DNA of 64,000 nucleotides from Bermanella sp044597725 (GCF_044597725.1 NZ_CP139003.1:2790001-2854000), one strand, 5' to 3'. Positions 1-7,315 are shown, counted from the stretch's first letter. The notes: generated from the sequence alone by a model not told the origin. Made by a program: numbers and translations.

Positions 1-25
1 ATATTTTTATAACCCGAGGTGAAAC

Positions 26-268
26 ATGGCTAAAAATACAAGTATCACACTTGGTGAGCACTTTGATAGATTTATTACTAACCAAATAAATAGTGGCCGA
101 TATGGTTCTGCAAGTGAGGTTGTGCGAGCAGGTTTGCGTAAATTGGAAGATGAAGAACCCAAACTGGAAACATTACGCGCTTTGATAGAAGAAGGCCGAG
201 CTAGCGGTACAGCTGAATATAGCTATGATAGTTTGATGCAGGAGCTTGATGACGAGCTTGGAAAATGA
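26..268 (+). CDS. parD: ParD-like type II antitoxin (orphan)
   Basis: An 80-aa protein of the CC2985/ParD antitoxin family, which binds DNA as a ribbon-helix-helix dimer and neutralises a ParE gyrase toxin. The N-terminal half (ITLGEHFDRFITNQINSGRY, then SASEVVRAGLRKLE) is the family's RHH DNA-binding region; the acidic C-terminal tail would wrap the toxin. A GAGGTGAAAC ribosome site precedes the ATG. Its stop overlaps the start of a parE-like reading frame (ATGA at 265-268), the usual translational coupling of the pair. That toxin frame is truncated, so the antitoxin is probably orphaned. Confidence 0.9.
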   Translation: MAKNTSITLGEHFDRFITNQINSGRYGSASEVVRAGLRKLEDEEPKLETLRALIEEGRASGTAEYSYDSLMQELDDELGK

Positions 269-432
269 ATTTATTTTCAGTTTCTAGGGCGGCACGAGCA
301 GATTTGAAAAATGTTGCGACCTATACACAAAAAGTATGGATATTGAGCATAATCTTCAAGACCCATAACATCTTACTTATTGTTGTCTTGATTATCAGAA
401 ATGATAGCGCACTTGAGCGAACGTGGCATTGA
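265..432 (+). pseudogene. Truncated ParE toxin remnant
   Basis: The frame starts on the ATGA overlap with parD and begins MNLFSVSRAARADLKNVATY followed by TQKVW, which is the canonical ParE/RelE-fold N-terminus. After about 25 residues the homology stops. The rest of the 55-codon frame is hydrophobic junk ending inside the 3' end of the convergent outer-membrane gene. A full ParE is about 95-100 aa, so roughly three quarters is missing, including the C-terminal catalytic strand. The deletion end point is near position 340. Confidence 0.8.
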
Positions 433-955
433 GATCTGCATCTAGATCAATTTGTGAATTCTTTAAAACAAAGCTCCATTCCTTCATGCGATACTGCACA
501 CCAAGGGCATAAAAGAAACTTCGATCACTACCGTCTTCTAGTTCTACTGCCGAAGCCGCATTTTGGGCTTCGTCAATGTCCAAATCAATGGTGATGCCGC
601 CAAACTCCCCTAGTACTTTCCAATGACTGCTGAGGGGGTATTGACCAATCACACTGAGACTCATGCCATTACCTTTCATTCCCATTTCTTCATGTTCGCC
701 AATATCCACTAATGAAAACTCGTAACCCAAGTATTGCGATTGCTGAAAACCGACAAGAAAGGAAAAACCGAAATCACGACTGGATTCACCGCCTTCTTCC
801 GTAGCAATGTTGGATACGCCAGCGCCTGTGTAAAACCCAGTATCTTGTTCGTTGGCTTGGCAAATAACCGTGACAAAACCACAGGCTAAAACAAAGCATG
901 CTTTGTTCAACCAAGGCTTTGGTGTATTAAAAATGGATAAGATTGCATTCATCAT
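395..955 (-). CDS. Small outer-membrane beta-barrel protein
   Basis: About 186 aa starting at the ATG at 955 (an in-frame GTG lies at 964; AGGTG precedes the ATG). A signal peptide (hydrophobic FVLACGFVTVICQA) is followed by alternating amphipathic strands such as GFYTGAGVSNIA, FGFSFLVGFQ and FFYALGVQYRMKEWSFVLKN. The chain ends with a terminal Phe (FAQVRYHF), the usual C-terminal signature of BamA-inserted barrels. It resembles OmpA-like or OmpW-like 8-stranded barrels, but the ligand or role is not visible. Convergent with the parDE remnant, whose truncated frame runs into this gene's 3' end. Confidence 0.75.
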   Translation of the reverse strand: MMNAILSIFNTPKPWLNKACFVLACGFVTVICQANEQDTGFYTGAGVSNIATEEGGESSRDFGFSFLVGFQQSQYLGYEFSLVDIGEHEEMGMKGNGMSLSVIGQYPLSSHWKVLGEFGGITIDLDIDEAQNAASAVELEDGSDRSFFYALGVQYRMKEWSFVLKNSQIDLDADLNATFAQVRYHF

Positions 956-1110
956 GGCCGGCACCTGTGTAAAAGAAAAAATAGGTCTCTAGACTATCAG
1001 ACTAGAGGAGAGGCCTATTTCAAGCAAACGTGTTTAGCACAAAGATAACTTAAATACGAAAGTCTAAGTTCAAAGATCGCGATAATCAAAAACGTAAGAC
1101 CGCTTATCAT

Positions 1111-1509
1111 CTAGACCTTTCTAAATTCATGGCTAAGTGAAGTTAGATACATCAGTGCGATAATGGCTCCGTTTGCTAATCCCAAAATAGAACCAATCAT
1201 AACGTCGTAGCCACCTTGAATTACTACACCTGTAAACGGTGAAATCAATATATTTACGACAGTCATAATCGTAAAAAGAGTGCGCGACCATGCTTTAAAG
1301 AAAAGCAATCCAAATAACGATATCAAGTAAACAAGTCCTAATACATAGCCAATAGGGCCATATATATCGATGATTGCTCCAAACCCAGTCCACCCCATGA
1401 GATCAAGAGACTGACTATCGTACAAGTACACCCAAGCATATGGCATAAAATACCAAACAGCATACAAAGTGATTGAAACTATAACTAATACATTAAAAAT
1501 TTTTTTCAT
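1111..1509 (-). CDS. Four-helix integral membrane protein, unknown
   Basis: A 132-aa protein with four predicted membrane helices: IFNVLVIVSITLYAVWYFM, a second around IDIYGPIGYVLGLVYLISLFGLL, a third around TLFTIMTVVNILISPF, and a fourth around GSILGLANGAIIALMYL. I do not recognise a function. It sits alone between the outer-membrane gene and the IS remnant, on the same strand as the cassette array. No attC-like site was found on either side, so I do not count it as a cassette, though the protein type (small, polytopic, single gene) is common in such arrays. The ribosome site is weak. Confidence 0.6.
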   Translation of the reverse strand: MKKIFNVLVIVSITLYAVWYFMPYAWVYLYDSQSLDLMGWTGFGAIIDIYGPIGYVLGLVYLISLFGLLFFKAWSRTLFTIMTVVNILISPFTGVVIQGGYDVMIGSILGLANGAIIALMYLTSLSHEFRKV

Positions 1510-1638
1510 AAATTAAGAAAATTCCGTTAATGAATAATCGATACTGTCTTTGATCGATATCGGTCGATGAATCCAAATCGTTCTGATGTTTTTTCCGATA
1601 GAAACTGTTACCACTTTTTTAGAAGATCATACCCCCTC

Positions 1639-1770
1639 TTATGGATGGATGCCGAGGCCATCAGCAACTTGTTTGCTTTCAATATCTGGCTAATAGCTTA
1701 ATTTTACGGCTTTGATCTTAAACTCATTGGAATAAAACCATGTTTTTCTTGGGTTATTATACTTTGGCAT
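1639..1770 (-). pseudogene. IS3-family transposase OrfA remnant
   Basis: Reading the minus strand from the ATG at 1770 gives MPKYNNPRKTWFYSNEFKIK, then AVKLSY, an in-frame stop, and DIESKQVADGLGIHP, then another stop. This is the N-terminal helix-turn-helix of IS3-family OrfA proteins. Two stops within 44 codons and the absence of the rest of orfA and of orfB show that it is dead. It lies just inside a terminal-repeat-like sequence. Confidence 0.75.
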
Positions 1771-1804
1771 TGAGACACCCTTAAGTTATTTAAAGGTGTC
1801 CACA
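1639..1804 (-). mobile_element. Remnant left end of an IS3-family insertion sequence
   Basis: The minus strand from 1804 reads TGTGGACACC and continues into a hairpin (GGACACCTTT ... aagGGTGTCT, 1773-1800) immediately before the orfA start. IS3-family elements begin with TG and carry a short terminal repeat just before orfA, so this looks like the element's left end. The other end is not seen. The remnant abuts the truncated attC of the TIR cassette, so this insertion or its later deletion probably removed the distal part of the array. Confidence 0.6.
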
Positions 1805-1842
1805 TTATAGGGGGAGCCTTTTCAGCGAGTAAATTTTCCGTA

Positions 1843-1862
1843 GCAGCGCCTTGTTAGCGCTG
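1843..1862 (-). repeat. Half attC site after the TIR cassette
   Basis: On the minus strand the stop codon of the TIR gene lies in GCTAACAAGGCGCTG. The same TAACAAGGC arrangement opens the next attC (2919-2988). No matching right half follows; instead the sequence runs into the IS3 remnant about 40 bases on. I read this as an attC truncated on its 3' side. Confidence 0.5.
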
Positions 1863-2885
1863 CCAGTATCTATCCAATGTTCTGCGTAGAATATGTGGTA
1901 AATCTCTAGCCATCATCCAAACCTCTTTATCTGGCATAAACATCTCCCTCATCATCGGATGCTCTAGAGAGAACTCGATAAGCTCATCAAACGCTTGCAC
2001 TGCATCCCTTTGTGTATCAGGGTTTTCTGTGCTTCTAAGCGTACGAACTAAGTCGATACCAGCATCATATATCCAAGGAAAATCATTCCTAAACAAGCTA
2101 ATGGCTATTTGAAACCCAGTAAAATTCTTCTCAAATCTGGGCGACATATGAAGAATTTCGTCAAGCATTTTTGGGTGAAGCTTTCTTCTTCTCCGAGCCA
2201 TGCGAGAGTCTTTTTCAAACTCGGATCTCGAGATTATTTCCTTAAGTATCATCTGCATAGATTCTACTGTTTTGTATATGTCCGACTCCGGATTCCTCAA
2301 TAATTTTTGATTAACCCTTGATAAATCAAGAATCTCCTCAAGAATCTCATTAGACATTCTGTCATTATTTTGAGCTCCAGTACCAGAAGCGTCTTGTTTC
2401 GGTTGTTGGGAGATAAGCTCATTTAAGTTTTTCTCAAGATCCGGATACCAAACCTCTAATGCTTTATCAAGTTTCTCATCTGTTAACTGCCCTTCAGTGC
2501 TTGCTTTATTCAGAGAAACTAGCAGTTTCTTGATATCCTCTTTTTCAAAAATTGTAGATTGAAACTGAAGGATTGGGCCGTTTACTTCTGAGCGTTTAAT
2601 ATTGAAAAGAAAGGGGCTAACAAACGACTTATCCATTGTTTTTGAAAGTGCGCCTGCTTCAAATGTTAACCATGGAGCGTGTAAATTGTCCTTTGTGACG
2701 CAAAGGATTCCATAGCTAGAATCAGCCAGCTCAGATGCAATATCCGTACTCCACCTAGCACCTTTATCAATATCTTCAGATGAAACATAAGGCTCAATTG
2801 ATTGGATTACGGAAGGCAGCCATTCACGAAGTACCAATGCCACTTTATGACTGGCCTCTCCAGACCAACTTAAAAATACCTTCAT
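1854..2885 (-). CDS. TIR-domain protein in an integron cassette
   Basis: 343 aa. The N-terminal ~150 residues are a bacterial TIR (TIR_2-like) domain: it opens with MKVFLSWSGE, followed by SSEDIDKGARW, SSYGILCVTKDN and APWLTFEAGALSK. The Glu of the FEAGALS motif is where NAD-cleaving bacterial TIR proteins carry their catalytic acid. The C-terminal half (about 180-343) is charged and helical (RMARRRRKLHPKMLDEILHM) and unrecognised; it could be a sensor or oligomerisation part. Family knowledge: bacterial TIR proteins often act in anti-phage defence by NAD depletion or signalling. The single-gene cassette setting has no visible partner. The function here is inferred from the domain only. Confidence 0.85.
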   Translation of the reverse strand: MKVFLSWSGEASHKVALVLREWLPSVIQSIEPYVSSEDIDKGARWSTDIASELADSSYGILCVTKDNLHAPWLTFEAGALSKTMDKSFVSPFLFNIKRSEVNGPILQFQSTIFEKEDIKKLLVSLNKASTEGQLTDEKLDKALEVWYPDLEKNLNELISQQPKQDASGTGAQNNDRMSNEILEEILDLSRVNQKLLRNPESDIYKTVESMQMILKEIISRSEFEKDSRMARRRRKLHPKMLDEILHMSPRFEKNFTGFQIAISLFRNDFPWIYDAGIDLVRTLRSTENPDTQRDAVQAFDELIEFSLEHPMMREMFMPDKEVWMMARDLPHILRRTLDRYWQR

Positions 2886-2918
2886 TTTTTCTCCTTTATG
2901 ACCGGCTGATTCGATATG

Positions 2919-2988
2919 GCGCTAACGCCAAAAGCAGCGGACCGAAAAAGCGAAGCTTTTTTGTGTCCGCTGGCTTGCCTTGTTATAC
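2919..2988 (-). repeat. attC site between TIR cassette and next cassette
   Basis: Read on the minus strand: GTATAAC (left core), then AAGGCAAGC, an imperfect hairpin CAGCGGAC...GTCCGCTG with an A/T-rich upper stem, then GCTTTTGGCGTTAGCG (right core). Length is about 70 bp. The core boxes at both ends, the paired arms and the unpaired asymmetric bases between them are the hallmarks of an integron attC folded on one strand. It lies 3' of the 3005-3601 gene, as expected for a cassette. Confidence 0.75.
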
Positions 2989-3004
2989 GACCCGAATTCA
3001 TATA

Positions 3005-3601
3005 CTAAGTGCCAAGTATTGCTGTAACCCACTCATCTGGAACTCCGAGCCTAATTGATATGCATAGCAAAACAATAATTTCAACTAACTTGAACGCCTT
3101 GCCCAAAAAATGATCTTCGATTTTGCCAATTTCAAAACCAGTTTTTGATAGTAACCAAAATGGAATTCTTAAAACTTTTTCTATGCCGAGACCAAGCCAA
3201 AATAATGGGTTAATTATTTTCTTAAACTCAAAGTCGATTTTACCTTCAAGCTGACCAATTAGTTTATTCAGCGTGTCCAGCTTACGCTGATTTGGTATAC
3301 GGGCATGACTATCATCTTGAAGTATTGACTCATATATATCTACTGGTATGACTGGCCCACCCACTGCAGGCGCAGGATAAGACTGTAGAACAGAAGGAAT
3401 TCCCGCCCTCCTGGATATATGAATGATATTCGGGGTTTTCCTTGCGATAGACTCTCTTAAGGTGGCGTACCTTTCGAGTAGCTCCTCTTTATTCCTTGTT
3501 GACCTGTTATTTAGCGAAGCTTCCACATCCCAATATTCATTTACGATTGGGATAAATTCTAAAACCGTTGCTAAATCTTTCTTTGTTCCGCAGTATATCA
3601 A
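3005..3601 (-). CDS. Cassette-encoded membrane protein, unknown
   Basis: I place the start at the TTG at 3601, preceded by GAAAGGAAG with six-base spacing, giving about 199 aa. A longer frame from an ATG at 3652 exists, but its first 17 codons are the attC site itself. The protein begins IYCGTKKDLATVLEFIPIV, has a charged helical centre, and ends with two hydrophobic stretches (NPLFWLGLGIEKVLRIPFWLLS and LVEIIVLLCISIRLGV). It is probably anchored in the inner membrane by its C-terminus. I do not recognise the family. The gene is flanked by attC sites on both sides. Confidence 0.6.
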   Translation of the reverse strand: MIYCGTKKDLATVLEFIPIVNEYWDVEASLNNRSTRNKEELLERYATLRESIARKTPNIIHISRRAGIPSVLQSYPAPAVGGPVIPVDIYESILQDDSHARIPNQRKLDTLNKLIGQLEGKIDFEFKKIINPLFWLGLGIEKVLRIPFWLLSKTGFEIGKIEDHFLGKAFKLVEIIVLLCISIRLGVPDEWVTAILGT

Positions 3602-3616
3602 TCGATGCTTCCTTTC

Positions 3617-3669
3617 GTATAACGCTCGCGTAATAGGTGCGAGCGTCCTCATTGACTCGTTTGTTATAT
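3617..3669 (-). repeat. Short attC-like site between two cassettes
   Basis: On the minus strand: ATATAAC, AAACGAGTCAATGAGG, then the hairpin CGCTCGC...GCGAGCG, ending in GTTATAC. At 53 bp it is shorter than its neighbours, and the lower arms pair poorly, so it may be degenerate. The stop codon of the OLD-family gene lies within the left core box. The ribosome site and TTG start of the next gene lie just beyond the right core. Confidence 0.6.
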
Positions 3670-5346
3670 TTTGGCTGGTATGCCTTTCCTATTCACAGCA
3701 GTTGCCCACTCTTTGATGTTGCCTATAAAGTCCCAAACATCACCAGTTTCCGGATTTACGTAGTCATCCAAATCTGGGTTTTCACCCATTTTTTCAAAAA
3801 CTTCAACAAGCCATTTAGGCCCGTGCCCTGATGCATCCAAATTTTTCAGCCAGCATTCAAGTTCGCCATTTGGCACTACAAATAAACCGTATTCTCTAAG
3901 CTGATTCAATAGATTTTCTGCAGCTTCTTTTTCGTCATCAGGGAGTGAAGATATGCCTCCATCCCTTTTCATATCTATAGAAAGTTCAATAAACTTTTGC
4001 TTGATTGCCTGACGAATGGAACCTAATGGCGTTTGGGAAATTTGAGGAACAAAACCACTACTTAAGAAATTACCCCATACCTGACCGCCTTCCTTCAGAA
4101 TATCAATATCGACAATTGCTACTGCTGGAATACCTAGCTCTCGAAGAGGTTTGATTATTTGGTGTACTGTCTGCTTATTCTGCGCATTTATAAATAGACA
4201 ATTAGATATCCCTCTCTCAGGGGAATGCCTCAATAGCCTCTCATTTATCTCTTGGTAGAAAGCTCTATCTGCATCAGACTCAGTTACGATAACTGCCTCA
4301 TAAAACAAGCCATCTATCACCCCAGTAGATCGTAAGAGAGGATTTCGCATTAATTGAAGTAGTTTTTTATCTGGAAGCAATCTTGCTGTGGCCGCCCCTT
4401 GAGAATAGGTAAGCCGCACAATATTTATCGGCACACCAGATTGAACACAACCCATAATAAAGTTTGAACTATGCGTAGAAACAAAGATATTTTTACTTTG
4501 CGCAGAGGCAGTAACGGATACCTCTTTCCCCAATTTATATGAAAGTGATGGGTGCAGGAACGCCTCAGGTTCATCAACCATTAGAACCATTGGGTCACCA
4601 GCTACAAGTTCTAAAACGATACCAGTAAATGCTTTAACGCCATCACTAAGTTCATCAATTTTTTTTGCCTTACTATGGAATTCTACCGCATCAGCATGAA
4701 CACCCCTTTCTTGCATTTCATTTGATGGTGCCTCTTCAGACAATCTGACTTTTAGTTTTCCCAAGTCTGTTGGATCAATTACGAAATGAAGTCCAAATGC
4801 ATCATGTACTATTCGTCTAACTTCAGCCCGCTTTTCATCATCCCTAAATAAAGCACTCAAGCTGTTGTGAGGTGGTGACTGTAAATTTCCGCCTTGTTGT
4901 TCTCGGGCAAGCTGCATTCTGCCCTGCCCATCGAGTAATAAAGTATTAAACTTTAGGAACCATTGACAGAACCATTCGCGAAAGTGTCCTGTGTTAACTT
5001 GACCTATCGACTGAGTGAGATTTTCCTTTCTTATCTGGATTCGTTCTTGATAATTTCCAACTATCATATTGCCTTCTGGCAAAGATTCGTTTTCATTTGG
5101 TTCTTTTTCTAAATGAGACAACTGATCGTAAAATTTTTTCTCTTCGATATTTTTTAGAACGGCTTCTTCAATTATTACACCGCGAGCATCAAGATTACCT
5201 TCTCGACAAAAATGGAGGATTTCTTTGAGAATTTTTGACTTACCAGAATTGTTTGGTCCAACGAATACAGTGATTGGAGTGACCGAAAGATCCAAAGGTT
5301 CTTCGGTGGCAGCACTACCGAATTTTAATTTGATTCTTTCAAACAT
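3664..5346 (-). CDS. OLD-family ATPase with TOPRIM nuclease domain
   Basis: 560 aa. The N-terminal ABC-type ATPase has Walker A GPNNSGKS (30-37), an LSDG signature (233-236), Walker B MVLMVDEPEAFLHP (about 253-266) and a switch-like STHSSN (290-295). A C-terminal TOPRIM domain follows, with ESDADRAF (E356) and IVDID (D413, D415) as metal-binding acids. This architecture matches overcoming-lysogenisation-defect (OLD) nucleases such as the GajA subunit of Gabija and retron- or PARIS-associated ATPases, which cleave DNA in anti-phage defence. No GajB-type helicase or other partner is adjacent, so it would be a stand-alone class 1 OLD-like cassette. The defence role is inferred from family and context. 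Confidence 0.85.
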   Translation of the reverse strand: MFERIKLKFGSAATEEPLDLSVTPITVFVGPNNSGKSKILKEILHFCREGNLDARGVIIEEAVLKNIEEKKFYDQLSHLEKEPNENESLPEGNMIVGNYQERIQIRKENLTQSIGQVNTGHFREWFCQWFLKFNTLLLDGQGRMQLAREQQGGNLQSPPHNSLSALFRDDEKRAEVRRIVHDAFGLHFVIDPTDLGKLKVRLSEEAPSNEMQERGVHADAVEFHSKAKKIDELSDGVKAFTGIVLELVAGDPMVLMVDEPEAFLHPSLSYKLGKEVSVTASAQSKNIFVSTHSSNFIMGCVQSGVPINIVRLTYSQGAATARLLPDKKLLQLMRNPLLRSTGVIDGLFYEAVIVTESDADRAFYQEINERLLRHSPERGISNCLFINAQNKQTVHQIIKPLRELGIPAVAIVDIDILKEGGQVWGNFLSSGFVPQISQTPLGSIRQAIKQKFIELSIDMKRDGGISSLPDDEKEAAENLLNQLREYGLFVVPNGELECWLKNLDASGHGPKWLVEVFEKMGENPDLDDYVNPETGDVWDFIGNIKEWATAVNRKGIPAKI

Positions 5347-5364
5347 CTCATACTTCCCTGAAAA

Positions 5365-5454
5365 ATATAACGCCCCGCTAAACGGCGAGCGTCAGCGAGT
5401 CTGGTGGAGGCCACGCTTTTAGTGGCCGGAACGTATTTGAGCGGTTTGTTATAT
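5365..5454 (-). repeat. attC site
   Basis: A 90-bp imperfect palindrome with cores ATATAAC and GTTATAT at its ends. On the plus strand the arms are AACGCCCCGCTAAA and TTTGAGCGGTTTGTT, with an inner hairpin GGCCAC...GTGGCC. The two outer arms pair with a few unpaired bases, as in classic attC L and R boxes. This is the clearest site in the array. Confidence 0.85.
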
Positions 5455-5457
5455 GAC

Positions 5458-6231
5458 TTAGCCACCGATTAGTTCTCGCGATTTTCGGTACAGTTTAATA
5501 AAGGCAACGCCTGGTAGCTGTGCCACTAAGCCATAGGCATAAATCACTAAAGCAATTACCCATGAATTTTCTACATAAAGTACTAAAGGAATTATCCCTG
5601 CTAGACCAAACACCGCCCCGACGATACCAGCTAGTGGCTGTGGCACACCAAATATTTGATTCTTAGGAACTCGAAATTTTATCCTTACTCCCTTAATTGT
5701 TGCCGACAACCACAAATTGGGAATATTTTCAGAATTAGCCGCATTTAAATAACTAATTCGAACTACCTGACCTCTATTAAAGACAGGGATATTGTACTCT
5801 CTTTGCCCGTTGTATATATTCTGTTGCGCATCCGTGGGGTTATTGCCCGGCTCAACATTCAGCTTTGCCCGAAAATTTTCGCTCCATTCGATAACGTTTG
5901 GGCTATCCAATACATGCGTTGATTCAGTTAATAGCCGCGTATCACTTGTGTAAGTTTGGATGACTACATTTTCATAATCATTCAAGCTTTCATTTTTTAA
6001 CTCGATAGTAGAAAGAAACAAGTGAGCTACAGGATTATCGTTCCACGTTACAGACACATTCCCAAAGATTGAATCTTTGGAGGACATACCAACTCGATTA
6101 TGAGTTACATAGTAACCAAACAGCCCTCGCTTATTTAGTACTCTTTGCGTTAGCCATGCGGTGCCGATACCAGCTAACCCGCCGAATACAATCGAAAGAT
6201 ATTCATTTTTAATGAGTTCTATAAATTCCAT
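5458..6231 (-). CDS. Cassette-encoded membrane protein, unknown
   Basis: 257 aa. One N-terminal helix (YLSIVFGGLAGIGTAWL) is followed by a ~150-residue soluble domain rich in beta-type segments (VSVTWNDNPVAHLFLSTIEL, GQVVRISYLNAAN, IRIKFRVP-like stretch). Two C-terminal helices follow (LAGIVGAVFGLAGIIPLVLYV and WVIALVIYAYGLVAQLPGVAF). The layout suggests an inner-membrane protein with an exposed beta domain. I do not recognise a function. It sits between two attC sites with a very short leader, typical of a cassette gene. Its stop lies just before the left core of its attC. Confidence 0.7.
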   Translation of the reverse strand: MEFIELIKNEYLSIVFGGLAGIGTAWLTQRVLNKRGLFGYYVTHNRVGMSSKDSIFGNVSVTWNDNPVAHLFLSTIELKNESLNDYENVVIQTYTSDTRLLTESTHVLDSPNVIEWSENFRAKLNVEPGNNPTDAQQNIYNGQREYNIPVFNRGQVVRISYLNAANSENIPNLWLSATIKGVRIKFRVPKNQIFGVPQPLAGIVGAVFGLAGIIPLVLYVENSWVIALVIYAYGLVAQLPGVAFIKLYRKSRELIGG

Positions 6232-6248
6232 TCCGATCTCTCGAAGTC

Positions 6249-6356
6249 ATATAACGCTCCACTTAGCCGCAGCCACATGAAGCTTGTTTTGTGTTAGCGT
6301 AGCGACAACACAAAACAAGCGGAGTGTGAGCTGTCGGATACGGTGACTTGTTAAGT
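6249..6356 (-). repeat. attC site
   Basis: A 108-bp site with left core ACTTAAC and right core GTTATAT on the minus strand. The central stem pairs CTTGTTTTGTGTT with AACACAAAACAAG around a short GTAGCG-type loop, and the outer arms are AACAAGTCACCG and CGGCTAAGTGGAGCG. ACTTAAC fits the RYYYAAC consensus exactly and contains the stop codon of the upstream gene at 6351-6353. Confidence 0.85.
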
Positions 6357-6776
6357 GTTTTTCTTGGCAAGCTCATAGATATAGCCAGAATATGAAACAA
6401 AGATTTCGGTTCCGGCCTGTATCACAAAAGAGCCAAATACATACCAGGGCTTTCCGCCACAAAAGATCTCTATATTTTCAACACTTTCTAAATTCTCAAT
6501 ACCTAAGTCACTGAAAAATACCCTATGGTATGAGTGTAGGTCTCGTTCATTAAACATCTCTGTTTGGTAGCTAACTTCACTACAGGTATCTGTGCCAACT
6601 GTTGCTTTTACATCCTCGTAGCTTATTGCTAGTGACAGAAATTGATTTGCCTCATCTTCTGACATATTACTGATAGCTGAAGCTGCAATCTTATCGACCG
6701 TCCATTGCCCGATATATTCTTGGCCGTATGACCAAGAAGAAAATAAAATCAAAAACGGTATTAGCAAGTTCTTCAT
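6351..6776 (-). CDS. Cassette-encoded secreted protein, unknown
   Basis: About 141 aa from the ATG at 6776, chosen because AGGAGAG lies directly upstream; an in-frame ATG at 6791 would overlap a core-like box. A signal peptide (LLIPFLILFSSWSYG, cleavage before QEYIGQW) directs it to the periplasm. Two cysteines (DTCSEV and IFCGGK) could form a disulfide. No family recognised. It is the first gene of the array as transcribed. On its 5' side the minus strand reads GTTAAGT (6790-6796), which would fit the right core of an attC or attI. Confidence 0.65.
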   Translation of the reverse strand: MKNLLIPFLILFSSWSYGQEYIGQWTVDKIAASAISNMSEDEANQFLSLAISYEDVKATVGTDTCSEVSYQTEMFNERDLHSYHRVFFSDLGIENLESVENIEIFCGGKPWYVFGSFVIQAGTEIFVSYSGYIYELAKKNT

Positions 6777-6796
6777 ATCTCTCCTGAACACTTAAC

Positions 6797-7163
6797 ATTT
6801 TAATAATGCGCGTGCTCGTTTTTCCTGTTGAGATTTGCTCGCGAAATTCGGGCTAAGTGCTTGAAAGGAATGGCTTTTTTGAAAAATTCCGTTTCCTGCT
6901 CAGCGGCAATAACGCTCACGCTCGTTTTTCCATGAATAACGAGGTCCCCTGTACACAGCGCTTATTTTTCTAATGTTTTGATTCTGCATGGTTTTTTCTT
7001 GAACTTCCAGTATAAATGCGCATTTTCTGTGCGCGTTATTTCTGGTCTGGCGCAACCCGCCCATTTATCTCAATTGCCTCGGCCACTTTTAACACCTTTG
7101 GCTTTAAACCCTTGGGTTCTATTGACCCTAGTCAATTTTTATATTTTTTTCTATAAACCTGCC
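6797..7163. other. Non-coding junction next to the cassette array
   Basis: About 370 bases without a convincing gene. A 72-codon open frame at 6978-7196 has no ribosome site and an unlikely composition. Two related stretches, ATGCGCGTGCTCGTTTTTCC (6806-6825) and ACGCTCACGCTCGTTTTTCC (6911-6930), form an imperfect direct repeat at the array's edge. This region would hold attI and an integrase promoter in an intact integron; neither is evident. Confidence 0.4.
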
Positions 7164-7192
7164 CTTGAATATCCATTAATTGCTCCTATTTA
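7164..7192 (+). promoter_or_regulatory. Possible sigma-32 promoter of hsp20
   Basis: CTTGAA (7164-7169) and CCTATTTA (7185-7192) with a 15-base spacer resemble the heat-shock sigma-32 consensus (CTTGAAA, 13-17 bases, CCCCATNT). It lies about 125 bases before the hsp20 start. The -10 match is partial. Confidence 0.4.
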
Positions 7193-7315
7193 TTAAGCAA
7201 ACGAAGTCGACTTTACGTTTAATTGAATATGAAACAGTGCATTAACAATAGCTGATTGCGAGATGTTGCATTAATTGGCCATTCGCAATCTTTAAGTGAA
7301 ATCAGGAGGCTGATT

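Larger units (their letters stand above)
1843..6796 (-). other. Integron cassette array without integrase (CALIN-type)
   Basis: Five consecutive genes on the minus strand, each with almost no leader and each followed by an attC-like palindrome (1843-1862 half site, 2919-2988, 3617-3669, 5365-5454, 6249-6356). Cassette genes share one orientation and have no common operon logic: TIR, membrane, OLD nuclease, membrane, secreted. No intI gene lies on either side within the window. The distal end is cut by an IS3 remnant; the proximal end fades out before the hsp20 promoter. Confidence 0.8.

Noticed and set aside
1111..1509. Sixth cassette of the array
   Set aside because: No attC-like palindrome after its stop or before its start, and the IS3 remnant separates it from the array.
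6786..6840. An attI site at the proximal end of the array
   Set aside because: Only one good core box (GTTAAGT on the minus strand) is present and no integrase gene follows, so a site cannot be claimed.
6978..7196. A 72-codon open frame on the plus strand before hsp20
   Set aside because: No ribosome site, no homology sense in its residues, and it runs through the putative heat-shock promoter.
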